DNA of 64,000 nt from Actinoplanes italicus (lineage in GTDB: Bacteria > Actinomycetota > Actinomycetes > Mycobacteriales > Micromonosporaceae). The first letter of the stretch is position 1, and every line of letters starts with the position of its first letter. Below, in pieces: positions 34,473 through 43,179 of this stretch. The translations under genes and the position numbers were made by a program. The DNA lies in contig NZ_PVMZ01000018.1 in assembly GCF_003001815.1 (NCBI RefSeq), positions 124,001-188,000 of the forward strand, read 5' to 3'. The notes below the pieces were generated by a model. That model saw only the letters and a program-made list of their open reading frames with translations, had not been told where the DNA came from and searched no databases.

Positions 34473-35615
34473 TTACCAGGGGTGGGCCCAGCCGGGCCGG
34501 GTGACGCGGGTGAGAGCCTCGAGGTAGAAGTAGTCCCCCCAGAGATTCCCCTCGTCCACACCGACCGATTTCGGTTTGTCATAGACGCCGTGCAGCAACA
34601 ACGCGTTGGAGTCCGGCCGCCGCACGGTCGAGTAGTCGTCGATGAGCGACCGCAGGATCCGCCCCGCGGACGCCCGATAGTGATCTGCCAGCGAGGCCGG
34701 AACAAGGGCCGCCAGCTCGAGTAGCCCGTTGACCGCGATGGCCGCCGCCGAGCTGTCACGCTCCTCAGCGGTCTCCCCGGAACGAGCAAAGATCAGGTCC
34801 CAGTGCGCGACCCCGTCGGCAGGCAGGTGCGCCAGGAAGTAGTCGGCACACCGGACCGCGGCCGCCAACAGCGACGGATCCCCGGTGTACTGGTGGTTGA
34901 GCGTGAACCCGTAGATCCCCCACGCCTGCCCCCGGGCCCAGCACGACTCGTCCGCGCTGCCCTGCTCGGTCTCCCCGCGCAGCGGCTCGCCGGTGGCCGG
35001 ATCCCAGTAGAACGTGTGGTACGTCGTGTCGTCCGGCCGCAGCAGGTGATCACGCAGCTGGGCGGTGTGCCGCCGGGCGGCCGCAGCGTAGCGGGGGTCT
35101 CCGCTGGTCCGGCTGGCCCAGAACAGCAGTGGCGTGTTCATGAGACTGTCCACGATGGTGCGGCCCTGCTGCCGCGGATCGGCCAGGTCGCCCCAGGCCT
35201 GGATGATCCCCGCGGACGGCAGCACCCTGCGCATCAGATGATCGGCTGCGGCCAGCGCGGCGCGTTTGGCCTCCGGGTCACGACCCCGCCGCCACGCGGT
35301 CACGCACGACAGCGTGTAGAGGAACCCCAGGTCGTGGGTGTCGAGGTCGATTCCCTGGTCGACCCGGTCGACGAACGATCGGACGTGCGCGGAGGCCGCC
35401 TTCCGGTACGTGTCGTCGCCGGTCAGGTCGTGGGCCAGCCACAGCATCCCGGGCCAGAAACTGGTGGTCCAGCCGGTGTTGGCGGGCCGCTCGAGGTAGC
35501 GATCGTTCTCGGTCGTGTCACCCGGGTAACGGTCGCCGAACTCGGCGATGTTGGCGTCGATGGTGCGCAGGGCGGCGGTCACGGCAGTTCCGGTCTGGTC
35601 GGCGATCGCCGTCAT
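34473..35615 (-). CDS. GH88/GH105-type unsaturated uronyl hydrolase
   Basis: This enzyme removes the unsaturated uronic acid left at oligosaccharide ends by polysaccharide lyases. It is 380 residues with an (alpha/alpha)6 fold: WTTSFWPGMLWLA, THDLGFLYTLSC (first catalytic Asp), IVDSLMNTPLLFWAS (second Asp), ESCWARGQAWGIYGF and GNLWGDYFYLEALTR. The overall pattern is closest to GH88. No signal peptide, so it is cytoplasmic and acts on imported oligomers. The ATG at 35615 overlaps the stop of the YesL-like gene (ATGA) and has GGAAGGA five bases upstream. Its product would feed the isomerase and KduD encoded next. Confidence 0.88.
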   Translation of the reverse strand: MTAIADQTGTAVTAALRTIDANIAEFGDRYPGDTTENDRYLERPANTGWTTSFWPGMLWLAHDLTGDDTYRKAASAHVRSFVDRVDQGIDLDTHDLGFLYTLSCVTAWRRGRDPEAKRAALAAADHLMRRVLPSAGIIQAWGDLADPRQQGRTIVDSLMNTPLLFWASRTSGDPRYAAAARRHTAQLRDHLLRPDDTTYHTFYWDPATGEPLRGETEQGSADESCWARGQAWGIYGFTLNHQYTGDPSLLAAAVRCADYFLAHLPADGVAHWDLIFARSGETAEERDSSAAAIAVNGLLELAALVPASLADHYRASAGRILRSLIDDYSTVRRPDSNALLLHGVYDKPKSVGVDEGNLWGDYFYLEALTRVTRPGWAHPW

Positions 35616-36241
35616 GGTGTCCTTCCGATAGGGGTCAGGGTGAACCGGCTGTTCGCCCACACGACGTAGAGCAGCGGGCTGGCCACGACACCGATCGCGA
35701 TGGCCGGCCGCGCCGCCAGCAACGCCTCGAACAGCACCAGGGCGAACAGCGAGAACAGGCTCAGGTACCAGCGACGCACACCCAGGTAGAGCGCGGCGCG
35801 TGCGGCGTCACGCAGCCGTGCCTCGGGCCGCTCGGCCAGGACCACCAGCACCAGCAGCGTGGTGATCACGAGCAGCGTCATGGCCACGACGATCATCGGC
35901 AGCACGACCGCGCCGACCGGCCTGCCCCACGCCCAGCGCGCGTCGACACCGAGGACGAGCAGCGCGACGGTCGCGACGGTCCCGGTGGCCAGCGCGGGTC
36001 TCGCCGAGGTGCGCCACGCCGTCCAGAAAACCTTCACGACCGGGCTGGGGTACGACTTGAGCACCGTGAACACCGCAACGAGGGCAGGCCCGGCGAGCGG
36101 CGCGAACAGCACGAGCAGTGGCCAGGTACGTGAAGGATCGGTGGTGAGCACGACCAGCACCAGCGGCGCGCAGGCGATCGCGAGCAGCAGGTTCGTCAGC
36201 AGTGCCGTGTGCACCGCCTCGAAGATCCGGCCGGCGTTCAT
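35612..36241 (-). CDS. DUF624 (YesL-like) membrane protein
   Basis: The protein is 209 residues with about five hydrophobic helices and the family-like opening FEAVHTALLTNLLLAIACAPLVLVVLTT. DUF624/YesL proteins are commonly encoded with sugar ABC importers for plant polysaccharide breakdown; their role is not established, possibly transporter assembly. The ATG at 36241 overlaps the permease stop by four bases and its own stop overlaps the GH88-like start by four, so it is embedded in the operon. Confidence 0.82.
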   Translation of the reverse strand: MNAGRIFEAVHTALLTNLLLAIACAPLVLVVLTTDPSRTWPLLVLFAPLAGPALVAVFTVLKSYPSPVVKVFWTAWRTSARPALATGTVATVALLVLGVDARWAWGRPVGAVVLPMIVVAMTLLVITTLLVLVVLAERPEARLRDAARAALYLGVRRWYLSLFSLFALVLFEALLAARPAIAIGVVASPLLYVVWANSRFTLTPIGRTP

Positions 36242-37116
36242 CCCTTGAGTCCCGTGGTCGCGACGCCCTCGACGAAGTACCGCTGCCCGGCCAGGAAGAT
36301 CACCACGACCGGCAGCACCGACAGCACCGAGCCGGTCATGATCAGCGCGTACTCGGCGTTGTACTGGCCGATGAACGACTTGAGTCCGATCTGGATCGTC
36401 CACAGGTCGGGGCTGCGCAGGTAGAGCAGCGGCCCGAGGTAGTCGTTCCACGTGGTGACGAGGGTGATCAGGGCCAGGCTGGCGAGCGCCGGCACGGACA
36501 GCGGCAGCATGATCCGCCGGTAGATGCCGTACTCGTTCATCCCGTCGATCCGGGCCGCGTCGAGCAGCTCGTCGGGGATGGTCTCGTAGAACTGCTTCAT
36601 CATGAACACGCCGAGCGCGCCGAACGCCTGCAGCGCCACGATCGACCACAGGGTGTCGGTGAGCTGGAGCTTCGTCATCATCACGAACTGCGGGACCATG
36701 TACGACGCCCACGGCACCGCGAGGGTGCCGATATAGGCGAGGAACAGCACGTCACGTCCGGGGAAGCGGATCTTCGCGAAGCCGTATGCCGCGAAGCTGC
36801 CGGTCAGGACCTGCAGGAACGTGACGACCGCGGCAAGGAAGACGGTGTTGCCGAGCCACGTCGTCATGTCCGACTTGCGCCAGATCTCGGCGTAGTTGCT
36901 CCACACCGGATCGGTGGCGATCCATTGGACCGGAACGGTGAAGACCTCGTTGTTCGTCTTCAGCGAGGACATCACCATCCAGTAGAACGGCAGCAGCACA
37001 CCGACCGAGGCCACCCCGAGCGCGAGATAACCGAGGACCCGCCAGGCGCGCGACGGACGTCGTACCGGCACATCGATCTTGACCGGATCTTCTTTCACAG
37101 CGAGCAGAGTCGTCAT
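36238..37116 (-). CDS. ABC sugar transporter permease (MalG type)
   Basis: This is a 292-residue membrane permease. The EAA loop DELLDAARIDGMNEYGIYRRIMLPL lies around 190-215 and the C-terminus QRYFVEGVATTGLKG is standard. There are two adjacent ATGs (37119 and 37116); I take the second because AGGAG is then six bases away. Either start overlaps the upstream permease stop. Confidence 0.92.
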   Translation of the reverse strand: MTTLLAVKEDPVKIDVPVRRPSRAWRVLGYLALGVASVGVLLPFYWMVMSSLKTNNEVFTVPVQWIATDPVWSNYAEIWRKSDMTTWLGNTVFLAAVVTFLQVLTGSFAAYGFAKIRFPGRDVLFLAYIGTLAVPWASYMVPQFVMMTKLQLTDTLWSIVALQAFGALGVFMMKQFYETIPDELLDAARIDGMNEYGIYRRIMLPLSVPALASLALITLVTTWNDYLGPLLYLRSPDLWTIQIGLKSFIGQYNAEYALIMTGSVLSVLPVVVIFLAGQRYFVEGVATTGLKG

Positions 37117-38006
37117 CATTCGCTCCTGCGTTTGTTCACGACGAACTGGATGATCGTCACGAGGAAGCAGATGGCGAAGAGCACGATGGAGACCGCGGAC
37201 GCGTAGCCGAACTGGTTCTCCTCGAAGCCCTTCTGGAAGATGTACTGCGACAGCACGAGCGTCGACTGGCCGGGGCCGCCGTCGGTCATCACCAGGATCA
37301 CGTCGAAAACCTTGAAGCTGTTGATGGTGATCAGCACGGTGACGAAGAACGTGGTGGGCCGCAGTCCGGGCAGTGTGACCGCGAGAAACCGCTGCCAGGG
37401 ATTGGCCCCGTCGACCAGAGCGGCCTCGTGCAACTGGGCCGGGATGGTCTGCAGCCCGGCCAGGAACAGCAGCATGTAATAGCCCATGTCGCGCCAGGTC
37501 CCGACCAGGATGACGGCCGGCATCGACCAGTCCGCCGAGGTGGTCCAGCCGGGCGGATTGTCCACGCCGATCCACCGCAGCACCTCGTTGACCGGCCCGA
37601 AGCCGGGGCTGAGCAGCATGTTCCAGATCTGCGCGATCGCCACGATCGAGGTGATGTACGGGAAGAACGCGACCGTCCGGAAGAACGCCACCCCGCGCAG
37701 CTTCTTGTTGAGCAGCAGTGCCAGCGCCAGGGAGACGCCGAGGGTGAGCGGGATGTGGAAGACCGAGTAGTAGAAGGTGTTGGTCAGCGCGGTCCAGAAA
37801 CTGGTGTCCCGGGCCATCTGCCGGAAGTTGTCCAGCCCGGTCCAGGTGGCGCCGCCGAACACGTCCCATTCGGTGAAGGCGTAGTAGAACAGCAGGCCCA
37901 CCGGCACCAGCGTGAGAATCACGAAGCCGGCGAAGTTCGGCAGCAGGAACGACCAGCCCACCGCCGTGTTGCGCCATCGCCGGCGCCGCACCGGCATCGT
38001 CGTCAT
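37116..38006 (-). CDS. ABC sugar transporter permease (MalF type)
   Basis: This is the partner permease, 296 residues, ATG with AGGAG six bases upstream. It has a basic N-terminus, then helix VGWSFLLPNFAGFVILTLVPV; the EAA loop reads LHEAALVDGANPWQRFLAVTLPGL (about 190-215). It follows the binding-protein gene by 64 bp and precedes the MalG-type gene with overlapping stop/start codons. Confidence 0.92.
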   Translation of the reverse strand: MTTMPVRRRRWRNTAVGWSFLLPNFAGFVILTLVPVGLLFYYAFTEWDVFGGATWTGLDNFRQMARDTSFWTALTNTFYYSVFHIPLTLGVSLALALLLNKKLRGVAFFRTVAFFPYITSIVAIAQIWNMLLSPGFGPVNEVLRWIGVDNPPGWTTSADWSMPAVILVGTWRDMGYYMLLFLAGLQTIPAQLHEAALVDGANPWQRFLAVTLPGLRPTTFFVTVLITINSFKVFDVILVMTDGGPGQSTLVLSQYIFQKGFEENQFGYASAVSIVLFAICFLVTIIQFVVNKRRSE

Positions 38007-38070
38007 GCGGAGCTCCTGTCGAGGTTTTGCCGCGGGCCCGGCTCCGGCGTGGGCCGGGCCCGCGGGCGGA

Positions 38071-39360
38071 TCACTTACTGAGGACCTCGTTCTTGGCCCG
38101 GTCCTGTGCCTTGGTGATGGCGGCGTCGATCGGCGTGGCTCCGGAGAGGATCTCGGTGTGCAGGTCCTTGAGGATGTTCTGCAGCGGAGCGGTGTACTTG
38201 GAGACCGGGTTCTCCGGCTTCGTGTCGTGCGTGGCGAAGGTGAATTTCGACAGGTCGTCGGACGGCGCGCCCTTGAGCGAGAAGATCGTGTCCGCCACCG
38301 AGCTGTTGTCGGCCGGGGTCACACCGATCCCGGCCAGCGACTTCGCGGCGTCGGCCGAGGCCGCGTACGCCAGGAACTCCTTGGCCGCCGCGATCTTCCG
38401 CTCGCTGATCTTCGGGTTGATGCCGAGGCCGGTCGGGTCGGCCCACGTGACCGGGGTGGCCGACGTGCCGGTGGTGGCCTTGGTCTGCTGCGGTGCCGGG
38501 GCGATCCCCCACTCGAAGGTGTCGGCGTCGCCCTTGGCCTGCTGGTTGAGCAGGGTGGCGATGTACCAGGTGCCCATCGTCATCATGGCGGCCTGCTGTT
38601 TGCCGAACTGTGCCTGGTAGGTGAGGCTGTTGGTGGTGGCGTCACCGAGGCTGACCTGCGCGCCCGCGGTCTGCAGGTCGAGCGCCGTCTCGTAGTACGG
38701 CTTGAGGTAGGCGAAGTTCCCGCTCTCCAGGCTCGCGCCGGCGGTCTGGGCGAGCGCGAAGCCCTGCGACGTGGACTGCCAGGTGTGCTGGTACGCGCCG
38801 AGCGCCTTGTCGCCCTTGGCCTTCAGCCCGGTGGTCAGCTGCTTGGCGGCGGCCGCGTACTCGGCCCAGGTCCAGCTGCCGTCCGGGTGCTTGACGCCGG
38901 CTTTGTCGAACAGCGCCTTGTTGTAGTAGAGGACCCACGAGTCCTGGCGGTACGGGATCGCGTACGTCTTGCCTTCGACCTGGTAGAAGCTCAGGCCGCC
39001 GACCTTCGGGCCGAGCTTGCCGGCCACGTCGGACACGTCGACCAGCTGCTTGCCGTTCTGGTAGGTGTAGAAGTTCTTGAGGTTCTTCTGCACGTAGACG
39101 TCCGGCGCCTTGCCGGCGGCCAGGTCGGCGATCATCTGGGTGTCGTAGTTGGCGGCGTCGTACTCCTTGAGCTCGACCGTGATGTCCGGGTGCGAGGTCT
39201 TGAAGCCGTCGGCGAGGGTCTTGAACTCGGGCGTGGTGGCCAGGCTCCACCCGGCCAGGGTGAGGGTGATCGGGCCCGACTCCTCCGAGTCGTCGGGGTC
39301 GCCCGAGCAACCGGAGACAGCCAGCAGGAGCGCCGTGAGAGCGGCGAGGGAGCGCTTCAT
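38071..39360 (-). CDS. ABC transporter sugar-binding lipoprotein
   Basis: This is a 429-residue family-1 solute-binding protein for uptake of the oligosaccharide handled by this operon. Lipoprotein signal: MKRSLAALTALLLAVSGC with the lipobox VSGC. The mature part shows ITLTLAGWSLATTPEFKTLADGF, APDVYVQKNLKNFY and SWVLYYNKALFDKAGV. AGGAG is eight bases upstream of the ATG. The ribosome site overlaps the end of the DUF2264 gene, so both are on one transcript. Cargo is inferred to be an unsaturated uronate-ended oligosaccharide. Confidence 0.93.
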   Translation of the reverse strand: MKRSLAALTALLLAVSGCSGDPDDSEESGPITLTLAGWSLATTPEFKTLADGFKTSHPDITVELKEYDAANYDTQMIADLAAGKAPDVYVQKNLKNFYTYQNGKQLVDVSDVAGKLGPKVGGLSFYQVEGKTYAIPYRQDSWVLYYNKALFDKAGVKHPDGSWTWAEYAAAAKQLTTGLKAKGDKALGAYQHTWQSTSQGFALAQTAGASLESGNFAYLKPYYETALDLQTAGAQVSLGDATTNSLTYQAQFGKQQAAMMTMGTWYIATLLNQQAKGDADTFEWGIAPAPQQTKATTGTSATPVTWADPTGLGINPKISERKIAAAKEFLAYAASADAAKSLAGIGVTPADNSSVADTIFSLKGAPSDDLSKFTFATHDTKPENPVSKYTAPLQNILKDLHTEILSGATPIDAAITKAQDRAKNEVLSK

Positions 39361-39368
39361 CTCAACTC

Positions 39369-41198
39369 CTATATATCGATACGGGTGTGCGTGAGGACGG
39401 CGTCGGGCCAGACGACCCGGACGCGCGCTTGATGGATCTCGACGTGGCATCGCGCCGGCGCCGGATGGGTGGACAGTTCGACGAGCAGCGCGATCCAGCT
39501 CTCCGGCACCGGGTGCTCGGTCCAGGGCACCCGGACCGGGTTGCCGAGCGGGGACGCGTCGCCGTGTTCGGTGCTTCCCGTCTCCCCGCCACCGAGGACC
39601 GGGGTGATCCGCGAGGTGAGGACGTCGCCGGTGACCGGCCAGCCGCCCACGCGCAGCCGGACCGCGTCCGGAGCGTCGTCGACCCGGACGAGACGGATCT
39701 CCCAGGCACCACGGACCAGGGAGAAGGTGGTGATCCGCCCGGCTCGGCGCAGTGCTCCGGAGCGGCCCGACCCGTGGTCCCGGCCGGACGGTTCCGGGTC
39801 CAGCCAATGCGCCTCGGCAACAGACCCGGCAACCCCCACAACCCCTTCGATGCGTACGGCCAGAGTGCGCATCCCGGTGCGGTGCGAGTGCCGGCCGGCC
39901 GCGTCGACGAGGACGGCCGACTGGTCGATCGGGTCGGTCCAGCCGCTCTCGTCGAGGACGGGAGCGGTGGCCGTGGAGTAGCCGAGCCGGGCGTACAGCG
40001 GTGAGTCGCCGCCGGGAACGCCCTGCTCACCATGGTCGGTGCCGTGGTTGACGACGCGGACGATGCCGTCGGCGCGGGTGCCGGCGATCAGCCAGCCCGG
40101 TGCGCGGACGGCCCGGAGCACGTCACCGGTCTCCACCGGCAGCGGCTCGGACGGCGCGGTCCACACCGGATGGTCGGCCGGGAGGGCCACGCCGAGCAGG
40201 CCCTTGGCGGCCCAGTAGGGCGAACCGGGACCGGAGTAGGACTGGGCGAGCCGCGGCCACGGGCCGTGCCACCCGAGCGTGAGCAGGTCGCCGGACTCGG
40301 CCGTGGACCTGGCGAAGTGTCCGGCCACCTTGGCCGCGGCGTGCCGGAGCTGTCCCGGTGAGTGTGACGGGACCTCGGCCAGGATCCCGGCCCAGAACGG
40401 CGCCGCGGCGGCGAACCGGTAGGTCAGGCTGCGGCCCTGGAGCAGGGGCGAGCCGTCCGCACCGACCAGGGCGAGCGCGTCGGCCAGGTATCGATCGAGC
40501 AGGTCCCGGTCGATGGCGCGCAACTCCGGGGCTCCGGCCATGCGCGACCAGAGGACCGGGTAGAGGTGCAGGGCCCAGCCGGTGTAGTGGTCGAAAGCAC
40601 GGGACGAGCCGTCGGACAGCCAGCCGTCGGCGCGGCGGAACGTGTCGTGGGTGGCGAGGTCCTCGGCCATGTCGGCGGTGGAGTACGGGCCGCCGACCGA
40701 CCGCAGGAACGTCTGCACGACCAGGCGGAACCAGACCCAGTTGATCCGTGGATAGGTGTCGTCGCCGACGGCCGGGGACAGGTAGTCGACGATCCGCTCC
40801 TGGACGCGCCCGTCGAGGAGGTCCCAGATCCAGGGCCGCGTCATGTCGAGGATCAGAGCGATCGAGGCCGCCTCGACCTTGGCCTGGGAGTGCTCGTCGA
40901 GCCGTACCCACCGGTCGGGGTTCGAAGGATCGGTGCCCGCCGCAAGGCCGGCGGCATATCGTTCCGCCAGCTCGTCGAGGCCCTTGCCCCGCTCGCCGGC
41001 CAGGCGGAAGCCGGCCAGCAGGAAGGTGCGGGCGAAACCCTCGAGGCCGTCGACGGCCCGGCCGTAGCCGCCCTCGGCGCCGGGCAGCGTGATCAGCGCG
41101 TGCGACGGCGAGGCGTGCCGGCGCGCGGCGGCGAGGAGACGATCGGCGAAGCCGGTCCAGTCGTCCCGGGTGCCGAGGGCAGGATTCAGGGAGGGCAC
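39369..41198 (-). CDS. DUF2264-family protein (putative polysaccharide-degrading enzyme)
   Basis: The protein is 609 residues and first gene of the uronate operon. The GTG at 41198 is selected because GGAG lies six bases before it and DDWTGFADRLL begins the conserved part; longer frames lack a ribosome site. The N-terminal about 370 residues look all-alpha (YDL-type toroid: YGRAVDGLEGFARTFLLAGFRL, INWVWFRLVVQTFLRSVGG, FDHYTGWALHLYPVLWSRM, QGRSLTYRFAAAAPFWAG), then a beta-rich C-terminal domain. DUF2264 proteins accompany pectin and uronate loci and resemble glycoside-processing toroid enzymes, but no activity is established to my knowledge. No signal peptide, so cytoplasmic. Confidence 0.83.
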   Translation of the reverse strand: MPSLNPALGTRDDWTGFADRLLAAARRHASPSHALITLPGAEGGYGRAVDGLEGFARTFLLAGFRLAGERGKGLDELAERYAAGLAAGTDPSNPDRWVRLDEHSQAKVEAASIALILDMTRPWIWDLLDGRVQERIVDYLSPAVGDDTYPRINWVWFRLVVQTFLRSVGGPYSTADMAEDLATHDTFRRADGWLSDGSSRAFDHYTGWALHLYPVLWSRMAGAPELRAIDRDLLDRYLADALALVGADGSPLLQGRSLTYRFAAAAPFWAGILAEVPSHSPGQLRHAAAKVAGHFARSTAESGDLLTLGWHGPWPRLAQSYSGPGSPYWAAKGLLGVALPADHPVWTAPSEPLPVETGDVLRAVRAPGWLIAGTRADGIVRVVNHGTDHGEQGVPGGDSPLYARLGYSTATAPVLDESGWTDPIDQSAVLVDAAGRHSHRTGMRTLAVRIEGVVGVAGSVAEAHWLDPEPSGRDHGSGRSGALRRAGRITTFSLVRGAWEIRLVRVDDAPDAVRLRVGGWPVTGDVLTSRITPVLGGGETGSTEHGDASPLGNPVRVPWTEHPVPESWIALLVELSTHPAPARCHVEIHQARVRVVWPDAVLTHTRIDI

Positions 41199-41247
41199 GT
41201 CACGCTCCGGAGTCGATCGGGCGGGTACCTGTGATCGGTTTCCGGGA

Positions 41248-41276
41248 AGTAAAACGCTCACAATCGAGCATGTCAA
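41248..41276 (-). promoter_or_regulatory. Promoter of the uronate operon
   Basis: On the minus strand TTGACA (41276-41271) is followed after 17 bases by TTTACT (41253-41248), an almost ideal vegetative-type -35/-10 pair, about 50 bp before the GTG of the DUF2264 gene. The spacer contains the inverted repeat GCTC-GATTGT-GAGC, a likely repressor site. Confidence 0.65.
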
Positions 41277-41326
41277 TGAGTTCTTCGCTCAAGCATCGTC
41301 AAAAGTGCTCAGATAACGCCGTGAGC
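41256..41326. promoter_or_regulatory. Helically phased GCTCA repeats (candidate regulator sites)
   Basis: GCTCA occurs at 41256, 41287 and 41307 (31 and 20 bp apart, close to three and two helical turns), and its inverse TGAGC at 41322. The set flanks and overlaps the uronate-operon promoter. It could be bound by the DeoR-LacI chimera encoded at 43176. Confidence 0.45.
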
Positions 41327-41410
41327 TGGCCTTTTAGGTTGACCCTCGGACCAGCCGTCCGGCCGCCCACGCCCGCAACAGTCGCCATTGACGAAGAAAG
41401 TGATCTGATA

Positions 41411-41422
41411 CGATCGCGATCG
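41411..41422. promoter_or_regulatory. 12-bp palindrome before the heparinase-like gene
   Basis: CGATCGCGATCG is a perfect palindrome centred 24 bp upstream of the ATG at 41440, downstream of a TTGACG hexamer (41388). A GGGAGG ribosome site follows. It may be an operator, though CGATCG-type words occur by chance in GC-rich DNA. Confidence 0.35.
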
Positions 41423-41439
41423 ATCACGGGAGGTGACCC

Positions 41440-43179
41440 ATGTTCGTCCCAGCCGCCACCGACCGGCAGTCCTGGGAGGCGGCCGACGAACCGACCCTCC
41501 GCCTGCTCTCCGAGCGGGCCCGCGCCGCGCTGGGCGCGCCGTGGCCGAACCCGCTCGCCCGTGACTTCGCGCGCTACTTCCGCGACGGTGATCGTGACAC
41601 GTACGAGCAGGCCGTCTGGGAGCGGCATCAGCGCCTGGCGCGGGCCGTGACGCTGGCCGCGGCCACCCTCGACCCGGTCTGGATCGACGAGGTCGCCGAC
41701 GGCGTCGTGCTGTTCTGCGAGCAGAGCACCTGGTGCTGGCCGGCCCACGACGACACGCTCACCAGGCACGGCTCGGTGCTACCGGCAGTCACCGACCCCT
41801 ACGTGGATCTGGGCGCCGGAGAGGTGGCCGCCGAGCTCGCCCTGATCGACCACGTGCTCGGCGCCCAGCTCGACGAGCGGTACCCCGGCCTGCGCGCCCG
41901 GATCCGGTACGAGGTCGACCGGCGGGTACTCGTCCCGTTCATCGAGCGGCGCGACTGGCAGTGGCTCGGGCTCGACGGGCACGTGCACAACTGGAACCCG
42001 TGGATCCACAGCAACATCCTGATCGCCACCTCCCTGCTGGTCTCCTCCGAGGAGCGCAGGCGGCACCTGACCGATCTCGTGACCGAGGGCATCGACCGGT
42101 ACGCCGCTGCCGTGCCCGCCGACGGCGCCATCGACGAGGGCTACCACTACTGGTGGTTCGGTGCGCTGCGCTACCTGGAGACCCTGGAGCGTCTCGGCCG
42201 TGACCTCGACCCGGAGCTGATCGCCTTCCCGCACCGCGTCCACCTGGGCGGACCGTGGTATCTGAACCACGCCGACGGACCGGCCCGCCCGTCGCCGCAC
42301 GAGCCGTGGCACATCGTGCACCGCCTGGCCCGCCTGGCCGGTGTGCCCGAGGCCGAGGCGCACGCGGCCACGCACCGGCGGCCCGGCGAACCGGTCGCCA
42401 CCGAGAGCCACGGCCTCGGCCACCTGCTGCAGGCCGTCCTGGACCGGGACTGGGCCGCCGCCGCGCCGGGTGTCTCGCCGCTGCCGCGCGAGGTGTGGTT
42501 CCCGTCCACCCAGGTACTGCTGGCCCGGCCCGCCGCGGGCAGCGCCGACGGCCTCACGCTGGCGATCAAGGGCGGACACAACGACGAGAACCACAACCAC
42601 AACGACGTCGGCAGCTTCGTGGTGGCCTGCGACGGGGTGCCCGTGCTGGTCGATCCGGGGCGGCCCACCTACACCGCGCAGACGTTCGGGCCGCGCCGCT
42701 ACGAGATCTGGACCATGCGCTCCACCTGGCACAACACGCCGTCGATCCGCGGTTCCGAGCAGGCGGCGGGCCGCTCCTTCGCTGCCCGGGACGTCAACCT
42801 TTTCCCTGACGGGATGACCCTCGATCTCGCCGGGGCCTATCCCCGTGACGACATCCGCCGCTGGATCCGCACCGCCCGGCTCGACCGCACGACCGGCACG
42901 ATCACGATCCGTGACTCCTGGGAGCTGGCGCCGGGCTCCGGGCGCACCGTCCTACACCTGATCACGGCCGGTCCGGTCACCCCGGCCGACGGCGGTGCCG
43001 ACCTCGGCCCGGTCACCGTGACCTGGGGCGACCTGCCCTTTTCGACGACCGTCCGCAAACTCGACGACCCGATGCTCACCGAGGTCTGGGGCGACCACCT
43101 GACCCGCCTCGACATCGACGTCACCACCCTGGGACCCGTCGGTACCCTCGAACTGACCGTGAAGGAGAAGCAGCGGTGA
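41440..43179 (+). CDS. Heparinase II/III-family protein, cytoplasmic
   Basis: This is a putative polysaccharide lyase of 579 residues. An N-terminal (alpha/alpha) toroid (about 1-330) contains HVHNWNPWIHSN (181-192) and DEGYHYWWFGALRYLE; the C-terminal beta-sheet domain opens with AIKGGHNDENHNHNDVGSF (NHNHND 384-389), the hallmark of heparinase II/III and oligoalginate-lyase-like enzymes (PL12/15/17/21 group). It lacks a signal peptide, so it should act on imported oligosaccharides, giving unsaturated products for the GH88-like enzyme encoded divergently. The actual substrate is uncertain. Its stop overlaps the downstream regulator start by four bases (GTGA). Confidence 0.85.
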   Translation: MFVPAATDRQSWEAADEPTLRLLSERARAALGAPWPNPLARDFARYFRDGDRDTYEQAVWERHQRLARAVTLAAATLDPVWIDEVADGVVLFCEQSTWCWPAHDDTLTRHGSVLPAVTDPYVDLGAGEVAAELALIDHVLGAQLDERYPGLRARIRYEVDRRVLVPFIERRDWQWLGLDGHVHNWNPWIHSNILIATSLLVSSEERRRHLTDLVTEGIDRYAAAVPADGAIDEGYHYWWFGALRYLETLERLGRDLDPELIAFPHRVHLGGPWYLNHADGPARPSPHEPWHIVHRLARLAGVPEAEAHAATHRRPGEPVATESHGLGHLLQAVLDRDWAAAAPGVSPLPREVWFPSTQVLLARPAAGSADGLTLAIKGGHNDENHNHNDVGSFVVACDGVPVLVDPGRPTYTAQTFGPRRYEIWTMRSTWHNTPSIRGSEQAAGRSFAARDVNLFPDGMTLDLAGAYPRDDIRRWIRTARLDRTTGTITIRDSWELAPGSGRTVLHLITAGPVTPADGGADLGPVTVTWGDLPFSTTVRKLDDPMLTEVWGDHLTRLDIDVTTLGPVGTLELTVKEKQR

